From Bacteroidales bacterium (lineage in GTDB: Bacteria > Bacteroidota > Bacteroidia > Bacteroidales > UBA1402): DNA of 51,944 nucleotides. The stretch lies in assembly GCA_028709215.1 (NCBI GenBank), contig JAQVXI010000014.1, positions 1 through 51,944 on the forward strand. Direction: 5' to 3'. This document shows, one piece after another, positions 18,930 through 27,280 of the stretch (its first letter is position 1; each line of letters starts with the position of its first letter). Made by a program: the position numbers and the translations under genes. Under the pieces are notes generated by a model. That model was not told where the DNA came from and did not search any database. It saw nothing but the letters and a program-made list of their open reading frames with translations.

Positions 18930-20186
18930 ATGAAATCAGAGGCAGCATTGGTTGAAATTATTACCATTGGAGACGAATTGCTGATTGGTCAGGTCATCGA
19001 CAGCAATTCTGCTTTTATGGGTCAGGAACTCAACAAAATTGGTCTCCAGGTAAGCCAAATTAGCAGCATACCGGACAATGCAGAACATATTATACAAGCA
19101 ATAGAGCAAGCTTTTGAACGCGCCTCTATCCTATTGATGACGGGTGGTCTGGGACCAACAAAAGACGACATCACCAAACAAACTCTATGCACGTTTTTTC
19201 ATTGTGATCTGGTCTTCAATTCCGATGTTCTGCAAAATATACACCACTTATTTTCGGATCGACCCCATGTGTTGAATCCACTCACGGAGCAACAAGCATT
19301 CGTTCCGGAAGCAGCCACAATCATACAGAACAAACGAGGAACCGCTCCAATCACATGGTTCGAGCAAAACGGCAAGATCCTAGTTTCCATGCCGGGAGTT
19401 CCCTCAGAAATGAAATGGGCATTAACGGAAGAGATTCTACCCAGACTGAAGTCCCATCTGAAAACACCCGTCATTGTTCACAAAACCATATTGGTGTACG
19501 GAATTCCCGAATCGGCATTGGCCATTCGAATTAGCGAATGGGAGAACCAATTACCCGAATACATACATTTAGCCTATTTGCCTTCACCTGGAATGATCCG
19601 TTTGCGTCTGAGTGGATGCCTGGAAGACTCCATCACGTTACATGCAGATATTGATTCAGCGGTCATCCAATTGCGATCCATTTTGGGACAAGCCATTTTG
19701 GCAGAAGAAGATCGGGCTGTTGAGGTCATTCTAGGCGATCTTCTCAAATCAAAGAATCTGACACTAGGCACCGCTGAAAGTTGCACCGGCGGACTGCTGT
19801 CTCGAAATATGGTGCGTGTACCTGGCAGTTCGACGTATTTTAAGGGCGGCATTATCGCTTATTCCAATGAGGTGAAAGAGAATCTTTTGAAGGTCTCTTC
19901 ATCGATACTTCAAGCGGAAGGTGCAGTCAGCCAACCCGTCGTTGAACAAATGGCAGCCGGTCTACTTTCGCTGATTCATTGTGACGTAGCCGTTGCCATT
20001 TCCGGAATTGCCGGCCCGGATGGCGGCAGCGCATCCAAACCGGTTGGCACAGTATGGATCTGTGTAGCAACACGACAAAAAAGCATCAGCAGACGGTTCC
20101 AATTTGGTTCCTTCCGCGAACGAAACATGGAAATGGCCAGTTTGGCCGGTATGGCAATGGTCAAAGAAATCATCGATCAACAATAA
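18930..20186 (+). CDS. cinA: CinA-like protein (molybdopterin-binding domain plus NMN amidase domain)
   Basis: Two-domain protein: an N-terminal MoCF-type domain (about residues 1-250, EIITIGDELLIGQVIDSNS and MTGGLGPTKDD) and a C-terminal CinA/PncC domain (about 255-418, TAESCTGGLLS, GGIIAYSNEVK, GIAGPDGG). In other bacteria the family acts as ADP-ribose pyrophosphatase and nicotinamide mononucleotide deamidase in NAD recycling. It lies six bases after proA and 11 before argF', although its function has no obvious link to amino-acid synthesis. Confidence 0.92.
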   Translation: MKSEAALVEIITIGDELLIGQVIDSNSAFMGQELNKIGLQVSQISSIPDNAEHIIQAIEQAFERASILLMTGGLGPTKDDITKQTLCTFFHCDLVFNSDVLQNIHHLFSDRPHVLNPLTEQQAFVPEAATIIQNKRGTAPITWFEQNGKILVSMPGVPSEMKWALTEEILPRLKSHLKTPVIVHKTILVYGIPESALAIRISEWENQLPEYIHLAYLPSPGMIRLRLSGCLEDSITLHADIDSAVIQLRSILGQAILAEEDRAVEVILGDLLKSKNLTLGTAESCTGGLLSRNMVRVPGSSTYFKGGIIAYSNEVKENLLKVSSSILQAEGAVSQPVVEQMAAGLLSLIHCDVAVAISGIAGPDGGSASKPVGTVWICVATRQKSISRRFQFGSFRERNMEMASLAGMAMVKEIIDQQ

Positions 20187-20197
20187 TACGATATACT

Positions 20198-21151
20198 ATG
20201 CGACATTTTACCAACGTAAAAGATCTTGGCAATTTAAACGAGGCTGTTCACGAAGCGCTTCGTATTAAACAGGATCGCTATGCTTTCCAACATCTGGGCA
20301 AGAACAAAACGCTCATGATGGTGTTTTTCAATTCAAGTCTACGTACACGATTGAGTACACAAAAGGCTGGAATGAATCTGGGTATGAATACCATGGTATT
20401 GGATATCAATCAAGGGGCCTGGAAATTGGAAACTGAACGGGGTGTCATTATGGATGGAGACAAACCGGAGCATATTTTGGAAGCCATTCCCGTTATGGGA
20501 AGTTATTGTGATGTGATTGGTGTGCGTTCCTTTGCACGCTTTGAGGACAAATCTTTTGACGACCAAGAAACGATCCTAAACCAATTCATTCAACATTCCG
20601 GCAAACCGGTATTTAGCATGGAGGCTGCCACAGGACATCCGCTACAAAGTTTTGCGGATCTTATTACCATAGAAGAATACAAGAAAAAAGACCGCCCAAA
20701 AGTTGTACTTACTTGGGCACCACACCCACGTGCATTGCCACAAGCAGTACCCAACAGCTTCGCCGATTTTATGAACGAGGCAGACGTGGATTTTGTGATT
20801 ACGCATCCCTACGGTTATGAACTCAACAAACGTTTTGTGCGAGATGCAGTCGTAGAATACGATCAAATGAAAGCCTTTGAAGGCGCTGACTTTATTTACG
20901 CCAAAAACTGGGCGGCCTATCAAGATCCCAATTATGGAAAAATCCTATGTGAGGACCGAAGCTGGACGGTAAGCAGCAAGCAGATGTCGGTAACAAACGA
21001 TGCCTATTTTATGCACTGCCTACCGGTACGCCGCAATATGATTGTGAGCGACGACGTGATCGAAAGCACAAACAGTCTCGTGATACCCGAGGCCGCTAAT
21101 CGTGAGATATCCGCTCAAACCGTATTAAAACGCATCTTGGAAAGCCTTTAA
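20198..21151 (+). CDS. argF': N-succinylornithine carbamoyltransferase
   Basis: Transfers carbamoyl phosphate to acylated ornithine, bypassing free ornithine. The 317-residue protein is very close to the Bacteroides fragilis N-succinylornithine transcarbamylase as I remember it. It has the carbamoyl-phosphate motif FFNSSLRTR, GAWKLETERGVIMDGDKPEH, and HCLPVRRN. Residue 90 is Pro; published work on this family shows that Pro at this position selects succinylornithine while Glu selects acetylornithine. The ATG at 20198 gives the family length; an upstream extension into cinA is not needed. It is the last gene of the operon. Confidence 0.93.
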   Translation: MRHFTNVKDLGNLNEAVHEALRIKQDRYAFQHLGKNKTLMMVFFNSSLRTRLSTQKAGMNLGMNTMVLDINQGAWKLETERGVIMDGDKPEHILEAIPVMGSYCDVIGVRSFARFEDKSFDDQETILNQFIQHSGKPVFSMEAATGHPLQSFADLITIEEYKKKDRPKVVLTWAPHPRALPQAVPNSFADFMNEADVDFVITHPYGYELNKRFVRDAVVEYDQMKAFEGADFIYAKNWAAYQDPNYGKILCEDRSWTVSSKQMSVTNDAYFMHCLPVRRNMIVSDDVIESTNSLVIPEAANREISAQTVLKRILESL

Positions 21152-21167
21152 AAAAGCAGTACCTTCG
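21137..21167 (+). promoter_or_regulatory. Candidate promoter of trpS
   Basis: TTGG (21137-21140), 19-base spacer, TACCTTCG (21160-21167), one mismatch from TAnnTTTG. It lies 27 bases before the trpS start and partly inside the end of argF'. Confidence 0.45.
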
Positions 21168-21193
21168 CAATCAATCATTAGACCAAACACAAC

Positions 21194-22183
21194 ATGGATA
21201 CAGTTTTGAGCGGAATTCGCTCCACCGGAAATCTACATCTCGGCAACTACTACGGCGCCCTTCGCAACTTTATTCGAATGCAACACGAAAATTCGTGTTA
21301 CTTCTTTATCGCCGATTATCACTCCCTGACAACACATCCGGATCCAAAACAATTGCATGAGAACGTAAAGGACATCCTTTGTGAATACCTTGCAGCCGGT
21401 ATCGATCCCAATGTCGCAACCATCTACGTACAAAGTGACCTCAAAGAGGTTACGGAGCTGTACTTAATGTTAAATATGCATGCCTATATGGGTGAATTAG
21501 CCAAAACCTCTTCCTTCAAAGAAAAGGCGCGCAAGCAACCCGAAAACGTAAACGCCGGCCTGCTCACGTATCCGACACTTATGGCCGCAGATATCTTAAT
21601 TCACAATGCAGATAAAGTGCCGGTAGGCAAAGATCAGGAGCAACACTTGGAGATGACGCGGCGATTTGCGCGTCGTTTTAATAATTTTTACAACGTTGAA
21701 TTTTTCAAGGAACCTCAAGCCTACAACTTTGGACAGGAACTTATAAAGATTCCGGGATTGGACGGCAGCGGAAAAATGGGCAAATCGGAAGGAAACTGCA
21801 TCTATTTGTGCGATGACCCTAAGGTCATAGAAAAAAAAGTCAAACGTGCGCTTACCGATGCCGGTCCAACCACACACAACTCCGTAAAACCGGATTGCAT
21901 CGAAAACCTTTTCACCATCTTAAACGTAGTTTCCAGCAAAGAAGTAGTTCAGCACTTTGAAGATAAATGGAACACCTGTGAAATCCGCTACGGAGATTTA
22001 AAAAAGCAATTGGCAGCAGATATCATTGCCGTTACAAACCCCATACGGGAGCGCTATAACGACATCCGTGACAACGAGGCTTACTTACACCAGGTTGCGA
22101 CCGAAGGCGCTGAAAAGGCAAGAGAAAATGCGCAAAAAACCATGCGTGGCGTACGAGAAATAATGGGATTTAAATCCTTTTAG
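21194..22183 (+). CDS. trpS: Tryptophanyl-tRNA synthetase
   Basis: Class I aminoacyl-tRNA synthetase, 329 residues. The HIGH-type motif appears as TGNLHLGNYYGAL near the N-terminus and the KMSKS-type loop as GKMGKSEGN around residue 195. PVGKDQEQHLEMTR is the usual dimer/active-site block. It follows argF' by 42 bases and has its own candidate promoter and a strong terminator, so it may be a separate unit. Confidence 0.96.
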   Translation: MDTVLSGIRSTGNLHLGNYYGALRNFIRMQHENSCYFFIADYHSLTTHPDPKQLHENVKDILCEYLAAGIDPNVATIYVQSDLKEVTELYLMLNMHAYMGELAKTSSFKEKARKQPENVNAGLLTYPTLMAADILIHNADKVPVGKDQEQHLEMTRRFARRFNNFYNVEFFKEPQAYNFGQELIKIPGLDGSGKMGKSEGNCIYLCDDPKVIEKKVKRALTDAGPTTHNSVKPDCIENLFTILNVVSSKEVVQHFEDKWNTCEIRYGDLKKQLAADIIAVTNPIRERYNDIRDNEAYLHQVATEGAEKARENAQKTMRGVREIMGFKSF

Positions 22184-22194
22184 GAATTTGGACG

Positions 22195-22228
22195 TCGGTG
22201 TTGCTTTTGAGATCAAAAGCAACACCGA
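22195..22228 (+). terminator. Perfect 15-bp hairpin between convergent trpS and XRE genes
   Basis: TCGGTGTTGCTTTTG pairs exactly with CAAAAGCAACACCGA around a four-base loop. It lies between convergent genes and can serve both. No long T tract follows on either strand. Confidence 0.75.
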
Positions 22229-22233
22229 TTGCT

Positions 22234-22566
22234 TTAAAACTTCGTGCCCATGATTTCTTTCAAAAATTCGAAACGGGATTCCATATGTTCGTAATCCATC
22301 GGCGATTTTACCGCAGACTTCAGACGAGGACATTGTAAGTCCGGTTCCAAAAAATCTGGAAGATAGACTTCAAAATAAGTAGCTAACTGTTCCAAACGAC
22401 CAACAGTGATATCAACCTTGCCATTCTCCCATTTGGAATAGGTACTGGTTGAAATATTCAAATCATCAGCCACATTCTGCTGTGATATGCCTTTTAGAAC
22501 ACGCAAATACTGCAACTTTTTGCCTACGGCAAAATTGAGTTTGGAAAGTGAAGTAGAGTCATTCAT
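22234..22566 (-). CDS. Small XRE-family DNA-binding regulator
   Basis: A 110-residue protein with a Cro/CI-type helix-turn-helix at about residues 13-67 (LQYLRVLKGISQQNVADDL, then TYSKWENGKVDIT). The C-terminal 40 residues are acidic/basic without a recognised domain. A candidate promoter and a short palindrome lie upstream, suggesting self-control. Targets unknown. It stands between trpS and the mutL cluster without an obvious functional link. Confidence 0.85.
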   Translation of the reverse strand: MNDSTSLSKLNFAVGKKLQYLRVLKGISQQNVADDLNISTSTYSKWENGKVDITVGRLEQLATYFEVYLPDFLEPDLQCPRLKSAVKSPMDYEHMESRFEFLKEIMGTKF

Positions 22567-22585
22567 CGGCTTAAATTATCTTCTG

Positions 22586-22616
22586 TAAAAATACGACCGA
22601 TGTCGATGCTTTGCAA
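22586..22616 (-). promoter_or_regulatory. Candidate promoter of the XRE gene
   Basis: On the minus strand TTG (22616-22614), 20-base spacer, TATTTTTA (22593-22586): one mismatch from TAnnTTTG, 20 bases before the start codon. Confidence 0.45.
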
Positions 22617-22635
22617 TTCGTTTGGAGCAACTTAC

Positions 22636-22650
22636 TTTCGTTTTACGAAA
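22636..22650. repeat. Palindrome TTTCGT-TTT-ACGAAA upstream of the XRE gene
   Basis: Six-base arms with a three-base centre, about 20 bases upstream of the candidate -33 element. Size and place suit a binding site for the adjacent regulator. The rest of 22620-22720 is AT-rich and has no gene. Confidence 0.4.
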
Positions 22651-22720
22651 TATTATTTCTTTATAAGATACTTTTTGTCGAATATCGAAACCTTCGTTCT
22701 TTGTGAGCAATTTTTAGCTT

Positions 22721-23521
22721 TTAAGTAGGGATTAATAGTAATCGGCGAACAAAAGCGAAATTATGTGAATATTCCCCCTGTGCGATGCTGTAAATGCCAC
22801 GTTCGTCCCAGCGATCCAATCGTACATACCCGGATGCATGAATCACACGAGCGGAATCGATGATGTATGCCACATGCACAACACGACCTTGCTCGTTCGT
22901 ACAAAACAACAGATCACCTTTACGCGCATCCGAATGACGCTCAACCTTCTTTCCCATCCGCGCTTGATCCGCAGCGTCTCTCGGCAAGGTTAGATCGATA
23001 TGCTGGTAGAGCAATTGGGTAAAACCGGAACAATCCAATCCCATATAAGTACGCCCCCCCCACAAATAGGGACTGCATAAAAAGGACATGGCCAATTGCT
23101 CCTGCGATACGCAGGAACCGACGGACGGATGGTCAAAATACACCGAAGGAGAATCGGTAGACAAAGAGGGTAAAAAAACCGGAAAAGTCGTATTAGAAAG
23201 TCTTCCTCTCAACAAGCTACCACAGGGCAGACGCAACATCCAAGCAGGATTTGTCGTGCAAACGCAATCTACAGAAACTGCAGAAACTCGAGTAAATTCA
23301 TCCATTTGATGATCCAGCCAAACAGCATCTTGGATAGACGTAATTTGCTTGTGACTCACCCAACCTAGATAGGCATCCGAATGTGTCCGTATATAGACCC
23401 ATGAAGTTTGAACGTCTAAGACGTCAAAACTTTCACCGAAAAGGAGCTGAGAAACCATCTCCGCACGTTCAGAAGGCTCCGATCGAAGAGGAATTACAGG
23501 CAACTGACAAACATACTTCAT
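22721..23521 (-). CDS. NlpC/P60 (C40) peptidase with N-terminal SH3-like domain
   Basis: Cysteine peptidase that probably cleaves gamma-D-glutamyl-diamino acid bonds of cell-wall peptides (YkfC-like). SH3b-like region at about residues 10-60; C-terminal NlpC/P60 domain with catalytic Cys164 (GLDCSGF), His216 (VVHVAYI) and His228 (IHASG). No signal peptide is visible, so a cytoplasmic role in recycling murein peptides is likely. It follows mutL by nine bases. A run of eight G (coding strand, 23061-23054) lies just before the catalytic Cys codon region. Confidence 0.88.
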   Translation of the reverse strand: MKYVCQLPVIPLRSEPSERAEMVSQLLFGESFDVLDVQTSWVYIRTHSDAYLGWVSHKQITSIQDAVWLDHQMDEFTRVSAVSVDCVCTTNPAWMLRLPCGSLLRGRLSNTTFPVFLPSLSTDSPSVYFDHPSVGSCVSQEQLAMSFLCSPYLWGGRTYMGLDCSGFTQLLYQHIDLTLPRDAADQARMGKKVERHSDARKGDLLFCTNEQGRVVHVAYIIDSARVIHASGYVRLDRWDERGIYSIAQGEYSHNFAFVRRLLLIPT

Positions 23522-23530
23522 ACGTAGGGG

Positions 23531-25360
23531 CTAAAAAAGTTCAGAAAACACGGTTTCGTCGCACAAACAACAAATCCGTTGACCGTCGGGTAAAATGCGT
23601 GGAGCACCCAGTTCTACGTAAGCTTTAATTAAAGCATTCTGTTCCTCATCGTGCATACGCTGTGTCTCCTTTATTGCTGCAGCCTGTGCCAACTTCATGG
23701 CCATCTTACGATCACGCTCTTCCAGCGGTTCATTCATGGATTCTTTTAACACGGCCAGTAATTCGGCCACCAACTCATTGGCAGGAATTGATTTCGAAGA
23801 ATCGGGTACAGCCGTAACAACCCATTGACGCAGACCGGACTTCTCGAACTGAAAACCCAAGGCATTCAAACGAGGCATCATATCATTGAAGTCCAACCGT
23901 TGCTCTTCATCCATGATCAACTCAAGGGGAAAAAGCAAGGTTTGTGACAAGGAGTGACCACGCTGTAGTTGAGACAAAAACGTGTGATACAATACAGATA
24001 TGTGCGCTCTACGTTGATGAACCAAATAAAAACGATCGCTATCATGCAAAACCAAATATCGCTGAAACAACTGGAAACAGTTCAAGCCAAGCATTAAGGA
24101 TGCCTCAGAAGTGGGTTTAACGTCATAATCAGACGACTCTGAAGCGAAAAAAGAAGGTCCCTCCACGTCGGAATCTTCCGAATCCGAATGAAAATCGACC
24201 ATCAATTTCTCCCAATCCCTTGTAGCCGATGACGTCTTTTGAACAAACGGATTGTAGGTTGGATCAAATTGCACCTTTGGAGGATCTACTCGACGTTCGC
24301 CGGTGTACACCTGTATATCCGGCGCATCAGCCGTATCAAAATCGATGGAGGGAACAGCATGGAATTTACCCAAGGCTTCACGCACCATAGCATGCAAAAT
24401 AGGCCATATGGCTTGCTCTTGCTCAAACTTCACTTCTGTTTTTGTCGGATGTATGTTCACATCCAACGAAGCAGGATCCACTTCAAAATATAGAAAATAA
24501 GCCGGTTGAGATCCTTGAGGAATCAACGATTCATAGGCTTTCAACAAAGCACTTCGAAAATACTTATGTTGTATGTAGCGGCCGTTCACAAAAAAATATT
24601 GCAAAGGATCACGTTGACCAGCCGATGCGGGATCACCGACAAAACCACTGACACGGACCAATTGGGTATTGACTTCTACCGGATAGAGCATCTTGACCAA
24701 CTGGCCTCCTGCACGTTTTCCAAACAAAAAAAGAATTCGTTGTTTCGTATTGGCTTTCGGTAACTGATAAACAAAATCATCGTTGTGTACCAATCGAAAC
24801 TCAATCTCAGGATACACCAAAGCTATCTGAATAAACACTTCACGAATCAATCGAAACTCCTTCGCGTTGTCAGACAGGAATTTTCGCCTAGCGGGAATGT
24901 TGAAAAATAAATTCCGTACACAAAACCGCGCACCCTGGGCACACAATGTAGGTTCATTTACCTCCAATATCCCCCCATTGAGTTCAATTTTCCAACCCAC
25001 TTCATCCATCGAACGACGCGTCATCAACTCAACCTGAGCAACCGAGGCGATGGAGGCCAATGCCTCCCCCCTAAACCCCATTGTTCGCAACTGAAACAAA
25101 TCATCCGCAGTGAGCAATTTACTGGTGGCATGTCTGTCAAAGGCTCTTCGTGCATCCATGGGGCTCATCCCCTTTCCATTATCCTGGACTTCAATTAGGG
25201 TTCGACCAGCGTCCTTAATACGCACGTCTATGCAGGTAGCACCGGCATCAATTGAATTCTCAATCAATTCTTTTACAACGGAAGCAGGCCGTTGAATGAC
25301 TTCTCCGGCTGCAATTTGATTGGCAACATGCTCGGGCAAAACATGTATAATATCCTTCAT
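23531..25360 (-). CDS. mutL: DNA mismatch repair protein MutL
   Basis: Mismatch-repair ATPase that couples MutS to strand removal. The 609-residue protein has the GHKL ATPase motifs ELIENSIDAGAT, DNGKGM and GFRGEALASI in the first 110 residues, and a C-terminal dimerisation domain. The ATG at 25360 was chosen; the frame continues to a TTG at 25369 that overlaps the preceding stop. In the C-terminal domain the site of the endonuclease metal motif (DQHAxxExxxxE in other MutL) reads HQRRAH from H448, so the first Asp is missing and nuclease activity is doubtful. Confidence 0.93.
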   Translation of the reverse strand: MKDIIHVLPEHVANQIAAGEVIQRPASVVKELIENSIDAGATCIDVRIKDAGRTLIEVQDNGKGMSPMDARRAFDRHATSKLLTADDLFQLRTMGFRGEALASIASVAQVELMTRRSMDEVGWKIELNGGILEVNEPTLCAQGARFCVRNLFFNIPARRKFLSDNAKEFRLIREVFIQIALVYPEIEFRLVHNDDFVYQLPKANTKQRILFLFGKRAGGQLVKMLYPVEVNTQLVRVSGFVGDPASAGQRDPLQYFFVNGRYIQHKYFRSALLKAYESLIPQGSQPAYFLYFEVDPASLDVNIHPTKTEVKFEQEQAIWPILHAMVREALGKFHAVPSIDFDTADAPDIQVYTGERRVDPPKVQFDPTYNPFVQKTSSATRDWEKLMVDFHSDSEDSDVEGPSFFASESSDYDVKPTSEASLMLGLNCFQLFQRYLVLHDSDRFYLVHQRRAHISVLYHTFLSQLQRGHSLSQTLLFPLELIMDEEQRLDFNDMMPRLNALGFQFEKSGLRQWVVTAVPDSSKSIPANELVAELLAVLKESMNEPLEERDRKMAMKLAQAAAIKETQRMHDEEQNALIKAYVELGAPRILPDGQRICCLCDETVFSELF

Positions 25361-25365
25361 GCCCG

Positions 25366-25671
25366 TCAATTTGTTAGAAAAAATAAAAGTAATATAAGAA
25401 TGGTAACAATTACAACCACACGAATGCGCGATTTTCGTAACTGCGCCTGAAGCAAAGAGCTTCCTCCAGGAATATTCTCACGAAAAGAGCCTTTAAGTTC
25501 CGTTCGATACAGTTTCTGACGTTCTTCGTCTGTGAGTTCACCCAACTCTTTTTTCACTCTGAGCCTTCGTTCTTCCATCGCCTCTTTTTGAGGATCGTAA
25601 TAAATGGGGTTGTGCCGGAACGAACGGGGTTTGGGTTGCTTGCCAAAAAAAGAAAATAGTCGGATCCGCAT
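25366..25671 (-). CDS. Small membrane protein of unknown function
   Basis: 101 residues: a basic N-terminus with Arg/Lys/Pro, a charged helical middle (about 30-65, rich in Glu, Arg and Lys) and a single hydrophobic segment at the C-terminus (about 83-99, VVVIVTILILLLFFL). Predicted tail-anchored inner-membrane protein with the N-terminus in the cytoplasm. Not recognised. It ends five bases before mutL and is probably co-transcribed; a -7 box (TAACTTTG on the minus strand, 25707-25700) lies upstream. Confidence 0.75.
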   Translation of the reverse strand: MRIRLFSFFGKQPKPRSFRHNPIYYDPQKEAMEERRLRVKKELGELTDEERQKLYRTELKGSFRENIPGGSSLLQAQLRKSRIRVVVIVTILILLLFFLTN

Positions 25672-25699
25672 ACGTTAGTTTTTGATTGAGTTGCTACGA

Positions 25700-25707
25700 C
25701 AAAGTTA
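25700..25707 (-). promoter_or_regulatory. -7 box before the small membrane protein/mutL genes
   Basis: TAACTTTG on the minus strand matches TAnnTTTG. The nearest TTTG upstream is 23 bases away, longer than usual, so this is a moderate candidate for an internal promoter. Confidence 0.35.
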
Positions 25708-25738
25708 CTGAAAAGCACTCGAAAAACCTACAAACGCG

Positions 25739-27280
25739 CTATTGACGTTCGGCCGAACGTCTAAACACATCAATCGGAGACGTTGGACGCAAAGCCTCCC
25801 ACCAAATAAAGTTTTTCAGAAACCGTGCCGTTGGTTCGATTTTTTCCATGGGGTAAAACGTCCCTTTGGGTTGTGGCCAAACAACCATGCGTTCAATCTT
25901 ACCATCGTTGCGGTCCATCACAATCGAACTACCCTCCAACCGATTCAGGCCCATCAGCGTTTGATCATCATCCCGTGGAAGATAGACCGTCTCCGCATTC
26001 CCATCGATTAAAACACGACGCACTTCACCCGAGTCAATATAAGCAGTTAAATTTTTTCCGGATGACTGATTGTAGAGCGAATCCGCTTCTTTGGTGATCA
26101 CCATTGCAGCCTGATCAACATACAAACGTTCGGGCTGGTTGTTCTTCGTGTACATTTGCATGTATTTACCTGTAAGCTGCTGCTGCTCGGACCATAAAAT
26201 AGGCGCCCCATATAAATGAAGGACTGAATCTTGTGTCGTATAAAATAATGAATCGGCCAGACCTTGAAAATCAAATCGATAAAATCGAACATTATGCAAC
26301 GCACGGACCTGATTGTAGATGGAATCTTTTGATGTTTCGAGCGTATCGGCATGCAAGTAAAGTGTATCCGTCGAACTGTGTTCCGTCAACAACGGTCTGC
26401 CAACCAACTGAGCAAATCCTGTCAACTCCTCACTGTATCCATGCTGACCGGTCAAGGTTATTTGTTGGACGGAATCCTCGATGACAACGTTGCCATAACC
26501 CTTACCGATGCCCAGTAGACGATTGTAATCCAACGTATCCGCTGTCAAACGACGTCGCTGATTGACCACATAAGAGCGCTGATACAACATGCTTGCTTCC
26601 GATTGGGTGTTATACCATCCGTTTACCGCATAAATATAGGCACTATCCGATACAATTTCAGCCGGAGTAATCACATACGCAACCTCCGTTGTCGTATTGT
26701 AAAGCAATTGATCGGAAGTCATTACAAATTGTGGATGCTGAAGTCGGACAAAATCTTGAAAGTTCGCCATCTTCGTAACCGTATTGTACTGACCAAAATC
26801 AGCAGACAGTTCATTGGTTCCATCCACCAACAAACCTCCCTCAAAGAAATAACCAATTTGCTGCACACGATCGTAATTCAGACTATCCGTAAACAACGTA
26901 ACCTTATCCCGATTTTCAAGCCGTACATTTTCACGCACCTTCACCAATCGCTTATTGCCTTCATAAAACATCCATGCTCCGTATAAAAACAAAGAATCTC
27001 CCTGCTCCATATGGACGTTGCCAAAGGCATGTAACGAATTGTTTTCGGGATAAAAATGAGCCGAATCACAAAAAAGACGCGCACTATCATGACGAAAGCG
27101 AACATCTCCTTGCAACAACTGAAAATCAGCACTGATACGCTCGTCAAAAGAGAGGGTTTCAGCGTGTTCCAAAAAGATTTGCTGCTTTTTATTCTCGAGC
27201 GCCAATGCAATGGAAGGCATTGTCAACAACAAAACAAAGCTGGCGACCGTCAATAAACGAGTATTTCTTGTACGCTTCAT
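25739..27280 (-). CDS. OstA-like (LptA/LptD N-domain) periplasmic protein
   Basis: A 513-residue protein with a signal peptide (residues 1-28, cleavage near ALA) and repeated beta-jellyroll units of the OstA/LptA type, seen as recurring patterns such as LFCDSAHFYPENNSLHAFGN and ADTLDYNRLLGIGKGYGNV. The family transports or scaffolds lipopolysaccharide across the periplasm. The C-terminus lacks a barrel, so it is not a full LptD. It overlaps the upstream SurA-like gene by four bases (ATGA), indicating coupling with outer-membrane chaperones. Confidence 0.82.
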   Translation of the reverse strand: MKRTRNTRLLTVASFVLLLTMPSIALALENKKQQIFLEHAETLSFDERISADFQLLQGDVRFRHDSARLFCDSAHFYPENNSLHAFGNVHMEQGDSLFLYGAWMFYEGNKRLVKVRENVRLENRDKVTLFTDSLNYDRVQQIGYFFEGGLLVDGTNELSADFGQYNTVTKMANFQDFVRLQHPQFVMTSDQLLYNTTTEVAYVITPAEIVSDSAYIYAVNGWYNTQSEASMLYQRSYVVNQRRRLTADTLDYNRLLGIGKGYGNVVIEDSVQQITLTGQHGYSEELTGFAQLVGRPLLTEHSSTDTLYLHADTLETSKDSIYNQVRALHNVRFYRFDFQGLADSLFYTTQDSVLHLYGAPILWSEQQQLTGKYMQMYTKNNQPERLYVDQAAMVITKEADSLYNQSSGKNLTAYIDSGEVRRVLIDGNAETVYLPRDDDQTLMGLNRLEGSSIVMDRNDGKIERMVVWPQPKGTFYPMEKIEPTARFLKNFIWWEALRPTSPIDVFRRSAERQ

